Source: DATBFX01 sp036558305 (GTDB lineage Bacteria; Chloroflexota; Chloroflexia; Thermomicrobiales; UBA6265). Taken from it: a DNA stretch of 42,543 nucleotides. Where the stretch lies: assembly GCA_036558305.1 (NCBI GenBank), contig DATBFX010000142.1, positions 1-42,543 on the forward strand, in the 5' to 3' direction. Below, piece after piece: positions 1 through 6,240 of the stretch (position 1 is the stretch's first letter; every line of letters begins with the position of its first letter). Below the pieces are notes generated by a model. That model saw only the letters and a list, made by a program, of their open reading frames with translations, was not told where the DNA came from and searched no databases. The position numbers and the translations under genes are program-made.

Positions 1-483
1 CCCCAACACATCCCGCGACCTTCTCGCCTTCCCCCCCACATCCAGATTCGTAAACAGATCGACCAGCTCCCCCAACCGCGTCTTGTCCAACGTCGGCCGC
101 GCGTACCCCTTCGGCAACACCTCCCGCAGCGTCGGATTCTCCCGCTCCAACGCCGTCATCGCCCCATCCACCAGCGTCCCGATCGCCGGCTGCTTCGCGT
201 TCGCCTTCAGCACCGACCACCGCGCCTCCGGCGGCACCCAGAAAATCCCCTCCGCCAGATACTCGTCCTTGTCCTCCGGGTCCACCCCCTCCTCCCGCAA
301 CTCCGCCAACTCCGCGTAGTGCTCCTCGAACGCATCCGAGATGTACTTCAAAAAGATCAACCCCAACACCACGTGCTTGTACTCCGCCGCATCCAGATGC
401 CCCCGCAACTTATCCGCCGCCGCCCACAGCTTCCCCTTCTCCTCGTTCGTCAACCCCGACGCCAACGGCAACGCGGTCTGCAT
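1..483 (-). CDS. hsdM: Type I restriction-modification DNA methylase subunit (HsdM), 5' part only
   Basis: I translated the minus strand by hand from the ATG at 483-481; it is open to the window edge (161 codons), so the 3' part lies outside. The product begins MQTALPLASGLTNEEKGKLW and continues with the signature N-terminal HsdM helical domain (HsdM_N), including LRGHLDAAEYKHVVLGLIFL followed by KYISDAFEEHYAEL. HsdM is the N6-adenine methyltransferase subunit that joins HsdS to modify DNA and is needed by HsdR for restriction. The SAM-binding and NPPY motifs would lie further left and cannot be checked. The N-terminal domain looks intact, with no stop or frameshift. Partner genes hsdS/hsdR would be expected beyond the left edge. 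The upstream side is repeat-rich DNA. Confidence 0.9.
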   Translation of the reverse strand, partial: MQTALPLASGLTNEEKGKLWAAADKLRGHLDAAEYKHVVLGLIFLKYISDAFEEHYAELAELREEGVDPEDKDEYLAEGIFWVPPEARWSVLKANAKQPAIGTLVDGAMTALERENPTLREVLPKGYARPTLDKTRLGELVDLFTNLDVGGKARRSRDVLG

Positions 484-636
484 CCCCCACCCCTCACCCC
501 ACCAATTGCCGACAACACGCCGCAATTATCCCCCAATCACCCCAACCCGTCGCCACGTTCCATGATCGACAGTCCGTCCCGATCCCCCGATTCCCCCAAA
601 TCCCCCGCCCCAAACCTCGCCACCCCCCAACCGTCT

Positions 637-687
637 AGCCTGATTCATCAGGCTTATCTGGGTGAGCCCGGGGATTTATCCCCGGGC
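637..687. repeat. Paired hairpin interspersed repeat
   Basis: Two short hairpins stand side by side. The first is agcctga at 637-643 pairing with tcaggct at 648-654. The second is a perfect 9-bp stem, gcccgggga (666-674) with tccccgggc (679-687), around a ttta loop. A third small stem gtgagc/gctcac follows at 692-709. From general knowledge, the same double hairpin layout recurs between genes in Chloroflexota and related genomes, so I read it as an interspersed palindromic repeat rather than a terminator; no T-run follows. Confidence 0.5.
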
Positions 688-705
688 CGACGTGAGCACG
701 AACGC

Positions 706-1016
706 TCACTTCCTACCCTCACCCTCCCTGCTCTCCTCCCCCATCCCCAACTCCCCCGCCACCGCCTCCTCCGGCAACCACCCGCGTGCCACGTACCGCC
801 GCCGGTCCTCCTCGTTCTCCCTTGCCGCCTCGCCGCCTCCCCATCCCCAACCGCCCGCATCGCCACCTCCACCATCCCCTGCACCGCCGCCGTCGCCGCC
901 CTCCCCTCCCGCGTCGCCATGTGCGCCCCGCACACCGCCCTCCCTGCCACCACGAACCGCCCGCACCCCTCCACCACACACCGCCTCCCCCCACCCCGCC
1001 ACCGCTTCCTCCCCAT
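706..1016 (-). pseudogene. Small Cys/His-motif protein, frameshifted
   Basis: The ATG at 1016 follows a strong ribosome binding site (gaaggaggtgggag), so this was probably a real gene. The first frame encodes a zinc-knuckle-like motif, RCVVEGCGRFVVAGRAVCGA followed by H (Cys-x4-Cys-x11-Cys-x2-His), then a helical stretch to about AVGDGEAA. After that it turns into unlikely Arg/Gly-rich sequence, while the neighbouring frame takes up a sensible sequence, ENEEDRRRYVARGWLPEEAV, that ends at the stop at 706. The switch lies near 826-840, in a GGCGGCGAGGCGGC-type slippery stretch. Small proteins with such a CxxxxC...CxxH start and an amphipathic tail occur in this bacterial group as hypothetical proteins. 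Function unknown. A sequencing indel is an alternative to true decay. Confidence 0.45.
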
Positions 1017-1054
1017 CTCCCACCTCCTTCAGTACCAAGCCCAACACCGCGCCT

Positions 1055-1082
1055 CCCTTTCCCCCAACGTTGGGGGAAAGGG
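1055..1082. repeat. Perfect 28-bp palindrome, REP-like family copy A
   Basis: The sequence ccctttcccccaac at 1055-1068 is followed directly by its exact reverse complement (1069-1082), and then by ccggggaaaggggg. It belongs to the same family as the elements at 1378-1470 and 2663-2710 (C/T-rich arm, short centre, G/A-rich arm, gccgggg tail). Confidence 0.6.
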
Positions 1083-1304
1083 CCGGGGAAAGGGGGCCGT
1101 TCCAAGACCCGCCCCGCCAACCCCCTTGACAATAGCGTACGCATGATCTATATTCCCTGCAAGCGGACCCCCTGGACGGTGGCGGGCCTGGGCAGGCACG
1201 GAATCGGCCCCGACCAGACCGCTCGGTCACCCCGGTCCCGACGACCCACCGCACCCCGCTCCCCTCCCGGCACCGAACGGAAAGGAAGATCGCTAACCGC
1301 CGGG

Positions 1305-1350
1305 TGGGTCAATTCCAACCCGGCGATCCTGGGTCAATTCTCTACCGGCG
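1305..1350. mobile_element. Orphan terminal repeats of an IS21-like element
   Basis: Two 21-bp direct repeats start at 1305 and 1330. Both begin tgggtcaattc and end ccggcg, with only four variable bases between, and they are followed by ttgacac at 1351. The layout (repeated TGGGTCA..TT..CCGGCG blocks and then TTGACA) is what is found at the istA-proximal end of IS21-family elements, where the blocks bind transposase. No istA/istB coding sequence is present nearby, so this is a remnant or a solo end. Confidence 0.45.
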
Positions 1351-1377
1351 TTGACACACCAGACCGCCGTGTCGGCC

Positions 1378-1470
1378 GTCCGGCCCTCACCCCCGGCCCC
1401 CTCTCCCTCGGAAGGGCCGGGTACCGGGAACCCTCTGGGTGTGGTGGCGGGCCGGGGGTGAGGGCCGGAC
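1378..1470. repeat. REP-like element copy B with 22-bp inverted repeat
   Basis: A perfect 22-bp inverted repeat: 1378-1399 (gtccggccctcacccccggc...) and 1449-1470. The centre carries cccctctccctcggaagggc, the core shared with the copy at 2663-2710. Confidence 0.65.
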
Positions 1471-1549
1471 GCGATGCCCCCAGGCACACTGCCGCCCACC
1501 CCCGGCGCCGCTCCGGCCACCCCGCGTATCTGCCGCCCTCCTTGCGTTT

Positions 1550-1721
1550 CCCCCCGATCCTGGGCTCAAAGGGGTAGGTATCGGGAATGAAGCGGCGCGA
1601 CGACGGACGGGCGGCCGCGCGCCCCCGTTCTGCCGGGGTCCGCCCCGCCGCTTGCCCCGCGTTCCCCTCGCCCTGCCACCATCCATCCGCGACCCACCCC
1701 TTTGAGCCCAGGATTGGGGGG
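1550..1721. repeat. 26-bp inverted repeat flanking about 120 bp
   Basis: The arm at 1550-1575 (ccccccgatcctgggctcaa...) is repeated inverted at 1696-1721 with a single mismatch. The interior is GC-rich and noncoding. It is either a pair of oppositely oriented copies of a short repeat or the ends of a MITE-like unit; I see no target-site duplication. Confidence 0.5.
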
Positions 1722-1757
1722 CTACAGCGAACTGCAGAGAAGACGGTCTCGTGGTTT

Positions 1758-1802
1758 CGTAGGGGCGGGGCGGGTGCCCTCTGGGCGCTGCCCGCCCCTA
1801 CG
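1758..1802. repeat. Palindromic interspersed repeat (gtaggggcggg type)
   Basis: Arms cgtaggggcggg (1758-1769) and cccgcccctacg (1791-1802) pair perfectly around a 21-nt loop. A half copy of the same gtaggggcg motif stands at about 17757-17775. Confidence 0.55.
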
Positions 1803-1845
1803 CACGACGTGGCCCAACTGCTCTGCAACGCGCACCAGGGCGCCA

Positions 1846-2640
1846 TTACCCATTAAACAACGGCGACAACAACCCCCCATCAACCCGATAGCACGCGCCC
1901 GTGCAAAACGACGCCTCCTCGCTCGCCAGGAACAACACCAGATTCGCCACCTCCTCCGCCCGCCCGACCCGTCCGAGCGGGTGGAGCCGCCCCCACTCCG
2001 CGATCGCCCCCGCCGGGTCCTCCCGCCCGAACAGATCGGCCGCCGCCTCCAACATCGGCGTCCGAATCGACCCCGGCGCGATGCAGTTGCAGCGGATGTT
2101 CTCGTGCGCATGGTCGAGCGCCACCGTCGTCGTGAAACTGACCACGGCCCCCTTCGACGCCGAGTACGCCGCCACCGTCTTCTGCGACGCGAACGCCTGC
2201 ACCGACGCCGTGTTGACGATCGCCCCGCCCCCCCGCTTCCGCATCTCCGGAATCGCGTATTTGCAGGTCAGAAACGTCCCCTTGAGATTGGTGTCGATCT
2301 GAACATCCCAATCCTCCTCCGACAACTCCTCCACCGTCCCGTACCGGACCACCCCCGCGTTGTTGTAGAGCACGTCCACCCCACCGAACCTGCTTACCGC
2401 CTCGTCGATGAGGTTCCGCACATCCACCGCCTTGCGGACGTCACTCCGGACGAAGCTCCCCTTCCCGCCGCCCGCCTCGATCTGCCGAACCGTCTCGCGC
2501 CCATCCTCCTCACTCACATCCCCGACAACGACGGCGCCCCCCTCCCGCGCGAACGCCACCGCGCTCGTCCGGCCGATGCCCATCCCGCCGCCGGTGACGA
2601 CGACGACCTTCCCCGCGAAACGGCTACCCCGGTCCGTCAT
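1846..2640 (-). CDS. Short-chain dehydrogenase/reductase (SDR) family oxidoreductase
   Basis: 264 residues. The classical SDR layout is complete: the NAD(P)-binding glycine motif TGGGMGIG near the start, NNAG, the catalytic Ser in NTASVQ, YSASK with the Tyr/Lys pair, and the PGSIRTPM segment after the active site. The acidic residue in VVGDVSEED at the end of beta-2 suggests NAD rather than NADP (inference). The ATG at 2640 has ggagg upstream; a longer in-frame reading would run back over the repeat at 2663-2710 and was rejected. The product acts in the cytoplasm on an alcohol/ketone substrate I cannot name. It lies 71 bp downstream of the RidA gene on the same strand, so the two are probably co-transcribed, with a palindromic repeat between them that could modulate expression of this gene. 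Confidence 0.9.
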   Translation of the reverse strand: MTDRGSRFAGKVVVVTGGGMGIGRTSAVAFAREGGAVVVGDVSEEDGRETVRQIEAGGGKGSFVRSDVRKAVDVRNLIDEAVSRFGGVDVLYNNAGVVRYGTVEELSEEDWDVQIDTNLKGTFLTCKYAIPEMRKRGGGAIVNTASVQAFASQKTVAAYSASKGAVVSFTTTVALDHAHENIRCNCIAPGSIRTPMLEAAADLFGREDPAGAIAEWGRLHPLGRVGRAEEVANLVLFLASEEASFCTGACYRVDGGLLSPLFNG

Positions 2641-2662
2641 CACACCAACCTCCAAAGAAACC

Positions 2663-2710
2663 GCTCCCCTCTCCCTCGGAAGGGAGAGGGGCCGGGGGTG
2701 AGGGCCGAAC
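2663..2710. repeat. REP-like element copy C between ridA-like gene and SDR gene
   Basis: The stem cccctctccctc / gagagggg around cggaag (from about 2666) is followed by ccgggggtgagggcc. This is the same family as 1378-1470. Its position in the 71-bp gap of a probable operon makes it a possible mRNA stabiliser or attenuator. Confidence 0.6.
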
Positions 2711-2711
2711 G

Positions 2712-3170
2712 TCACTCGATCTCGAAAATCGTCTCCACCTCGATCGGCGTGTTTCCGGGTAGCGCCTGCAACCCGACCGCCGAGCGCGCGTGCTTCCCCT
2801 TCTCCCCGAGCACCTCGTAGAGCAGATCGGAAAACCCGTGCACCACCTGCGGCGTCTGCCCGAACCCCGGCGTGCAGTTCACCATCCCCAACACCTTCAC
2901 CACCTGCTTGATCCGCCCCAGATCGCCCAGGACCGTCTTCGCCGCCGCCAACTGCGCCACCGCGCAGAGCCGCGCCGCCTGGTAGCCCTCTTCGACCGTG
3001 TACGTGTCGCCCACGCGCCCGTTCCACGGCTTGCCGTCCACCGGCGGCGGCGTCGAACCCGAGAGGTAGAGCAGATTCCCCACGATCTTCCCGACCGCCA
3101 TTGCCGGCGACGACATGGTGCTCGGCGTCAACTCGTACCCCAACTCCTTCAGTTTCTCCTCGGGCGTCAT
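2712..3170 (-). CDS. RidA family protein (YjgF/YER057c/UK114)
   Basis: 152 residues beginning MTPEEKLKELGYELTP, which is the longer RidA-family type. Family features are visible: GNLLYLSGSTPP near residue 32, a central helix region with YQAARLCAVAQLAAAKTVLG, and the C-terminal LPGNTPIEVETIFEIE where RidA proteins carry the substrate-contacting Glu. Canonical RidA trimers hydrolyse reactive enamine/imine intermediates from PLP enzymes; the classical RidA arginine is not obvious here, so the exact reaction is open. The start at 3170 follows a purine-rich gggagagagggga site; the longer frame to 3470 adds 100 residues of non-protein-like sequence and was rejected. It is followed by an SDR gene. 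Confidence 0.85.
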   Translation of the reverse strand: MTPEEKLKELGYELTPSTMSSPAMAVGKIVGNLLYLSGSTPPPVDGKPWNGRVGDTYTVEEGYQAARLCAVAQLAAAKTVLGDLGRIKQVVKVLGMVNCTPGFGQTPQVVHGFSDLLYEVLGEKGKHARSAVGLQALPGNTPIEVETIFEIE

Positions 3171-3285
3171 CTCGTCCCCTCTCTCCCTGCTCCGACCCCC
3201 GCGGGCCGCGCGTCTCCCCCGCATCATATCCGCCCGGACCGCCCCCTCGTCAAAGGTCACCGATCGGTCCGTCGAATTGCGTAGG

Positions 3286-3301
3286 CCGACTACGTAGTCG
3301 G
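3286..3301. promoter_or_regulatory. 16-bp perfect palindrome, candidate operator of the RidA-SDR unit
   Basis: The sequence ccgactacgtagtcgg is a perfect palindrome 115 bp upstream of the RidA start, and a second palindrome, accgatcggt, stands at 3259-3268. The AT-containing TACGTA core stands out from its GC-rich surroundings. The position fits a repressor site, but no regulator gene is adjacent. Confidence 0.35.
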
Positions 3302-3455
3302 ACCTCCCCGCAAATACGTCATTCTCTGGATGTGCGGAACCCCAGCGTACTCCATCATATGACCGTGGCCGGAGGGAACGGCCGCAAAGATAAGCGGAAC
3401 GATAGGGAACGTGAAGACGACCGGTTGGCCGGTCGCGGGAAATAAGGGAGACCGG

Positions 3456-3677
3456 GTGGTGTACAGTCAACTACTGGTCCAGGAAATGGTGAACGCGGCA
3501 CAGGGCGAGCAGCGTTGGCGAGACGCCCCGCGAAATTGGTCGGAACAACGGTCATACGAGGCGGATAAGGGTGGTCTGGCGGCCGGCGCGCAATACATGA
3601 TGGGACGCGCGCTCGTGCGGGCGGGGCGGTACCTCCAGAGGGGAGCCGCCCCCCGCCCGGAGCCGCTCGGATCCTGA
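3456..3677 (+). CDS. Small hypothetical protein
   Basis: A 73-residue frame starting at GTG 3456 (or the next GTG at 3459), about 6 nt after aagggag. The product begins VVYSQLLVQEMVNAAQGEQR and ends near GAQYMMGRALVRAGRYLQRG. It looks like a short, basic, mostly helical cytoplasmic protein; small proteins ending with a similar helix (GRxLVxxGxxLQ) are common unannotated products in this kind of genome. I recognise no domain. Support is the ribosome binding site and sensible composition; expression is unproven. Confidence 0.4.
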   Translation: MVYSQLLVQEMVNAAQGEQRWRDAPRNWSEQRSYEADKGGLAAGAQYMMGRALVRAGRYLQRGAAPRPEPLGS

Positions 3678-4311
3678 CAACCTATTGCGTCACCTACGGC
3701 GCGCAAGCGCCTCTGTGCCGGGCGCCAACGGCGGCGCCCGGCGGCCCGGAGCGGAACGCGGATCGCGATGGCGGTCCCCCAACCGGTGGATACTCAACCC
3801 TAGGCCGCGACGAATCGTAGCGCGAACCCGCGGCGAGACGAAAGAGACGACGAAGGTCATGTTGGTTGCACCGTACGAAGTGTTGCGCGTTACTGAGCAG
3901 GTGATCGACGGCGCGATGACCACGGGGATCGTGCCGGAGTCGGCAAGTCGGACGACGCCAGCCACGTCCTCCACACCCACCGACACACCCGACACCCGGG
4001 GCAACCTCCTCTCGCGCGCGCGGCGGTTTCCAGCCAGTCCCACCGCGCGCCCGAAGGCGGCCGCGTCAACCTATTAGGACTACTCACGGCACCGCTTGCC
4101 TGCCGTCGCGTCGCGCGCCCGTGCCAGGGCGCGCGGCGACCCCCATACACCCCACTTCACCCCTGCCGGTCCCTTCCGCCCTCTTTGCGGAAGGGATCAG
4201 CGTTTAACCCGATCCCCGCGACGCGCCGCACCGACGGGTCATCTGGCTCGCTCAGTGGCGGGGCTCTCGCACCTTCCGTGCAGTGAAAATGGAGGGCCAA
4301 TCCGGTATGGT
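3678..4311. other. Intergenic stretch without a convincing gene
   Basis: Short frames run on both strands but none has both a ribosome binding site and protein-like composition throughout. The best is a plus-strand frame from ATG 3859 (MLVAPYEVLRVTEQVIDGAM...), whose second half degenerates into Pro/Thr/Arg-rich sequence. A hairpin (tcccttccgc 4170-4179 / gcggaaggga 4187-4196, loop 7) is of the short palindromic repeat type. Confidence 0.5.
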
Positions 4312-4428
4312 GGGGTCACCGACACCCTGGCCCACGGGACGGCGCTGATCCTCCTCTCGGCCGTGTACGCCGCGGCGGCGGTCGTCGTCTCCCTGGTCGC
4401 CTTCCGGCGCCGCGACATCACCGCCTGA
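4312..4428 (+). pseudogene. Truncated C-terminus of an ABC-2 type transporter permease
   Basis: The last 36 codons before the TGA at 4426-4428 encode one hydrophobic helix (ALILLSAVYAAAAVVVSLVA) followed by FRRRDITA. A final transmembrane helix ending in FRRRDIT/V is the usual C-terminus of ABC-2 export permeases of the antibiotic/daunorubicin type. Upstream the frame loses protein character within about 20 codons and no ATPase gene is nearby, so I read this as the surviving 3' end of a deleted gene. A small single-pass membrane protein is the alternative. Confidence 0.4.
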
Positions 4429-4479
4429 CACGCCGACGCCCCGCCGCCACACCGGCCGGGTTCGTGTTTGCGCGCGACG

Positions 4480-6210
4480 CTACCCGCGAGCACCAGGCGC
4501 CGCGGGCAGATCCGCCAGGTAGCGGTGGACCGAACCGATCGCAACCGAACCTTCGCCGGCCGCCCCGGCCACGCGCTTGACCGAGCCGGCGCGGACGTCG
4601 CCGACGGCGAAGACGCCGGGCAGGCTGGTCTCGAACGGCAGCGGCGGCCGGTCGCGCGGCCACGCCTCGCGGGGAACGTCGGCGCCGGCGATGACGAACC
4701 CGCGGTCGTCGCGCCGGATTGCCGCGGGGAGCCACCCGGTGTGCGGCTCGGCCCCGATCAGCACGAAGACCGCCGCGGCCGGGACCTCTTCCCGCCGGCC
4801 GGTGCTGCCGTCCTCCAGCGTCAGTGTCTCCAGCCGTTCCTCGCCGCGACCGTCGACGATCCGGGTCCGGAGCCGCACTTCGACGTTGGAGGCGGCCTCG
4901 ATCTGCCGGACGAGGTAGTCCGACATGCCGACCGCCAGGGAGTCGCCGCGGAGGAGCAGCGTGACGCGGGCGGCGAACTTCGCCAGGTGCAGTGCGGCCT
5001 GTCCCGCCGAGTTCGCCCCGCCGACGACGTAGACCTCCTCCCCGGTCATCGCCGGCGCCTCCACCCCCGCCGCGCCGTAGAAGACGCCCATCCCGGAGAG
5101 GCGTTCGAGCGCCGGGATGCCGAGGCGGCGGTAGGACACTCCCGAGGCGACCACGACGGCGCGGGCGACGACCTCGCCCCCGCCGGTCAGCACCAGCGCG
5201 CGGACGTCGCCCCGCGCCGCCAACCCGGTCACCCGCCGCGTGAAGAGGAACTCGGTGCCGAAGATCAGGTTCTGCTCGAAGGCGCGGAAGGCGAGCTCGC
5301 CGCCGCTGAGGCCGCGCGGGAACCCGAGGTAGTTGCGGATCATCGAGCTCGACCCAGCCTGCCCGCCGACCGCGTGCTCCTCGACGACCAGGGTGCGGAG
5401 CCCCTCCGAGGCGCCGTAGACCGCGGCGGCGAGACCGGCCGGACCGGCGCCGACGACGGCGAGGTCGTAGACCGCCTCCGCCGGGCGCGTGCGGACCCCG
5501 AGCGCCGCTGCCACCTCGACGTCGGACGGGTCGTGCAGCACCGACCCGTCGCGGAGGATCACCGCGGGCAGGCGGGCGGCGTCGATGCCGTGGTCCCGCA
5601 TCAGCCGGCGCCCCTCGTCGGAGTCGATCGGGTAGAAGCCGAACGGGACCGTATTGCGCCCCATCATCTCGCGCAGCGCGTGGCTGCGCGGCGCCCACTG
5701 CTCGCCGACCACACGGAAGACCATGTGGCGCGGCCGATTGGCCCGCGTCCAGGCGGTGAGCGCCTCCTGGAGGTGCGGGTAGACCAGCTCCTCGGGCGAC
5801 TCGAATCCCTTCACCAGCCAGAGGTCGATGCGGCCAAGCGCCGTCGCCCGCTGGATCGTCCCCAGCGCACCGAAGGGAATCCGCGTCCCCCGCTCGTCCA
5901 TGGCGATCAGGAGGGCGCGGACCGCCGTCCGGTGCAGGGCGCGCGCCCGCTCCAGGAACTCGATCCCGTCCGTGCCGGGCAAGCGATGGTCGGCCGCGAC
6001 GAGCGCCACGTCCTCACCCTGCCGGGCGAGCCGCACCAACTCCTCGAGTCCGGGTGCGGCCGAGCCGGCCGCCAGGACCCGGTAATCCGCGCCGAAGCGG
6101 TGGTCGATGACCGCCGCGAGCGGTTCCCTGGCTTCGTCGTCCGCGTCGACGAGGAAGATGATGGGGCGGGGAGTGCCGCCCGGCGCGGGCCGGTCCGTGA
6201 GATTGGACAT
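4480..6210 (-). CDS. Receiver / thioredoxin-fold / thioredoxin-reductase-like flavoprotein, cysteine-free
   Basis: 576 residues in three parts. Residues 15-155 resemble a response-regulator receiver (acidic cluster D22-D25, candidate phospho-acceptor D74 in VAADHRLPG, K134). Residues 160-240 look like a thioredoxin/glutaredoxin fold with the cis-Pro region RLPAVILRDGSVL but RSHAL where CxxC would be. Residues 248-570 are a thioredoxin-reductase-like FAD/NAD(P)H module: VVGAGPAGLAAAVYG, GGQAGSSSMIRNYLGFP, the second Rossmann motif VVGGANSAGQAALHLA and the FAD motif PGVFAVGDVRAGS. The redox CxxC of true thioredoxin reductases is replaced by YGAAG, and I find no cysteine anywhere in the chain. 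It cannot therefore pass electrons by a dithiol; it probably reduces another acceptor or acts as a sensor (inference). The start ATG 6210 has agagg upstream. It is the last gene of the regulator-kinase operon, 30 bp after the kinase. Confidence 0.9.
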   Translation of the reverse strand: MSNLTDRPAPGGTPRPIIFLVDADDEAREPLAAVIDHRFGADYRVLAAGSAAPGLEELVRLARQGEDVALVAADHRLPGTDGIEFLERARALHRTAVRALLIAMDERGTRIPFGALGTIQRATALGRIDLWLVKGFESPEELVYPHLQEALTAWTRANRPRHMVFRVVGEQWAPRSHALREMMGRNTVPFGFYPIDSDEGRRLMRDHGIDAARLPAVILRDGSVLHDPSDVEVAAALGVRTRPAEAVYDLAVVGAGPAGLAAAVYGASEGLRTLVVEEHAVGGQAGSSSMIRNYLGFPRGLSGGELAFRAFEQNLIFGTEFLFTRRVTGLAARGDVRALVLTGGGEVVARAVVVASGVSYRRLGIPALERLSGMGVFYGAAGVEAPAMTGEEVYVVGGANSAGQAALHLAKFAARVTLLLRGDSLAVGMSDYLVRQIEAASNVEVRLRTRIVDGRGEERLETLTLEDGSTGRREEVPAAAVFVLIGAEPHTGWLPAAIRRDDRGFVIAGADVPREAWPRDRPPLPFETSLPGVFAVGDVRAGSVKRVAGAAGEGSVAIGSVHRYLADLPAAPGARG

Positions 6211-6240
6211 GCGTGACCTCTTCGTGTTGATGGGTACGTT

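Larger units (their letters stand above)
484..1845. other. Repeat-rich, largely noncoding stretch
   Basis: About 1.36 kb between hsdM and the dehydrogenase gene. The ORFs here are GC-skew shadows full of Pro/Arg/Gly and none reads as an intact protein. What it does hold, annotated separately, is a frameshifted small gene (706-1016), a paired hairpin repeat (637-687), REP-like palindromes of one family at 1055-1082 and 1378-1470, an IS21-like terminal repeat pair (1305-1350), an inverted repeat at 1550-1721 and another palindrome at 1758-1802. It looks like an accumulation zone for small mobile repeats. Confidence 0.7.

Noticed and set aside
3690..4043. 117-codon minus-strand frame and a plus-strand frame from 3859
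   Set aside because: Both have partly protein-like stretches, but no good ribosome site and half of each is low-complexity.
4468..6216. 582-codon plus-strand frame
   Set aside because: Antisense shadow of the flavoprotein gene; no protein features.
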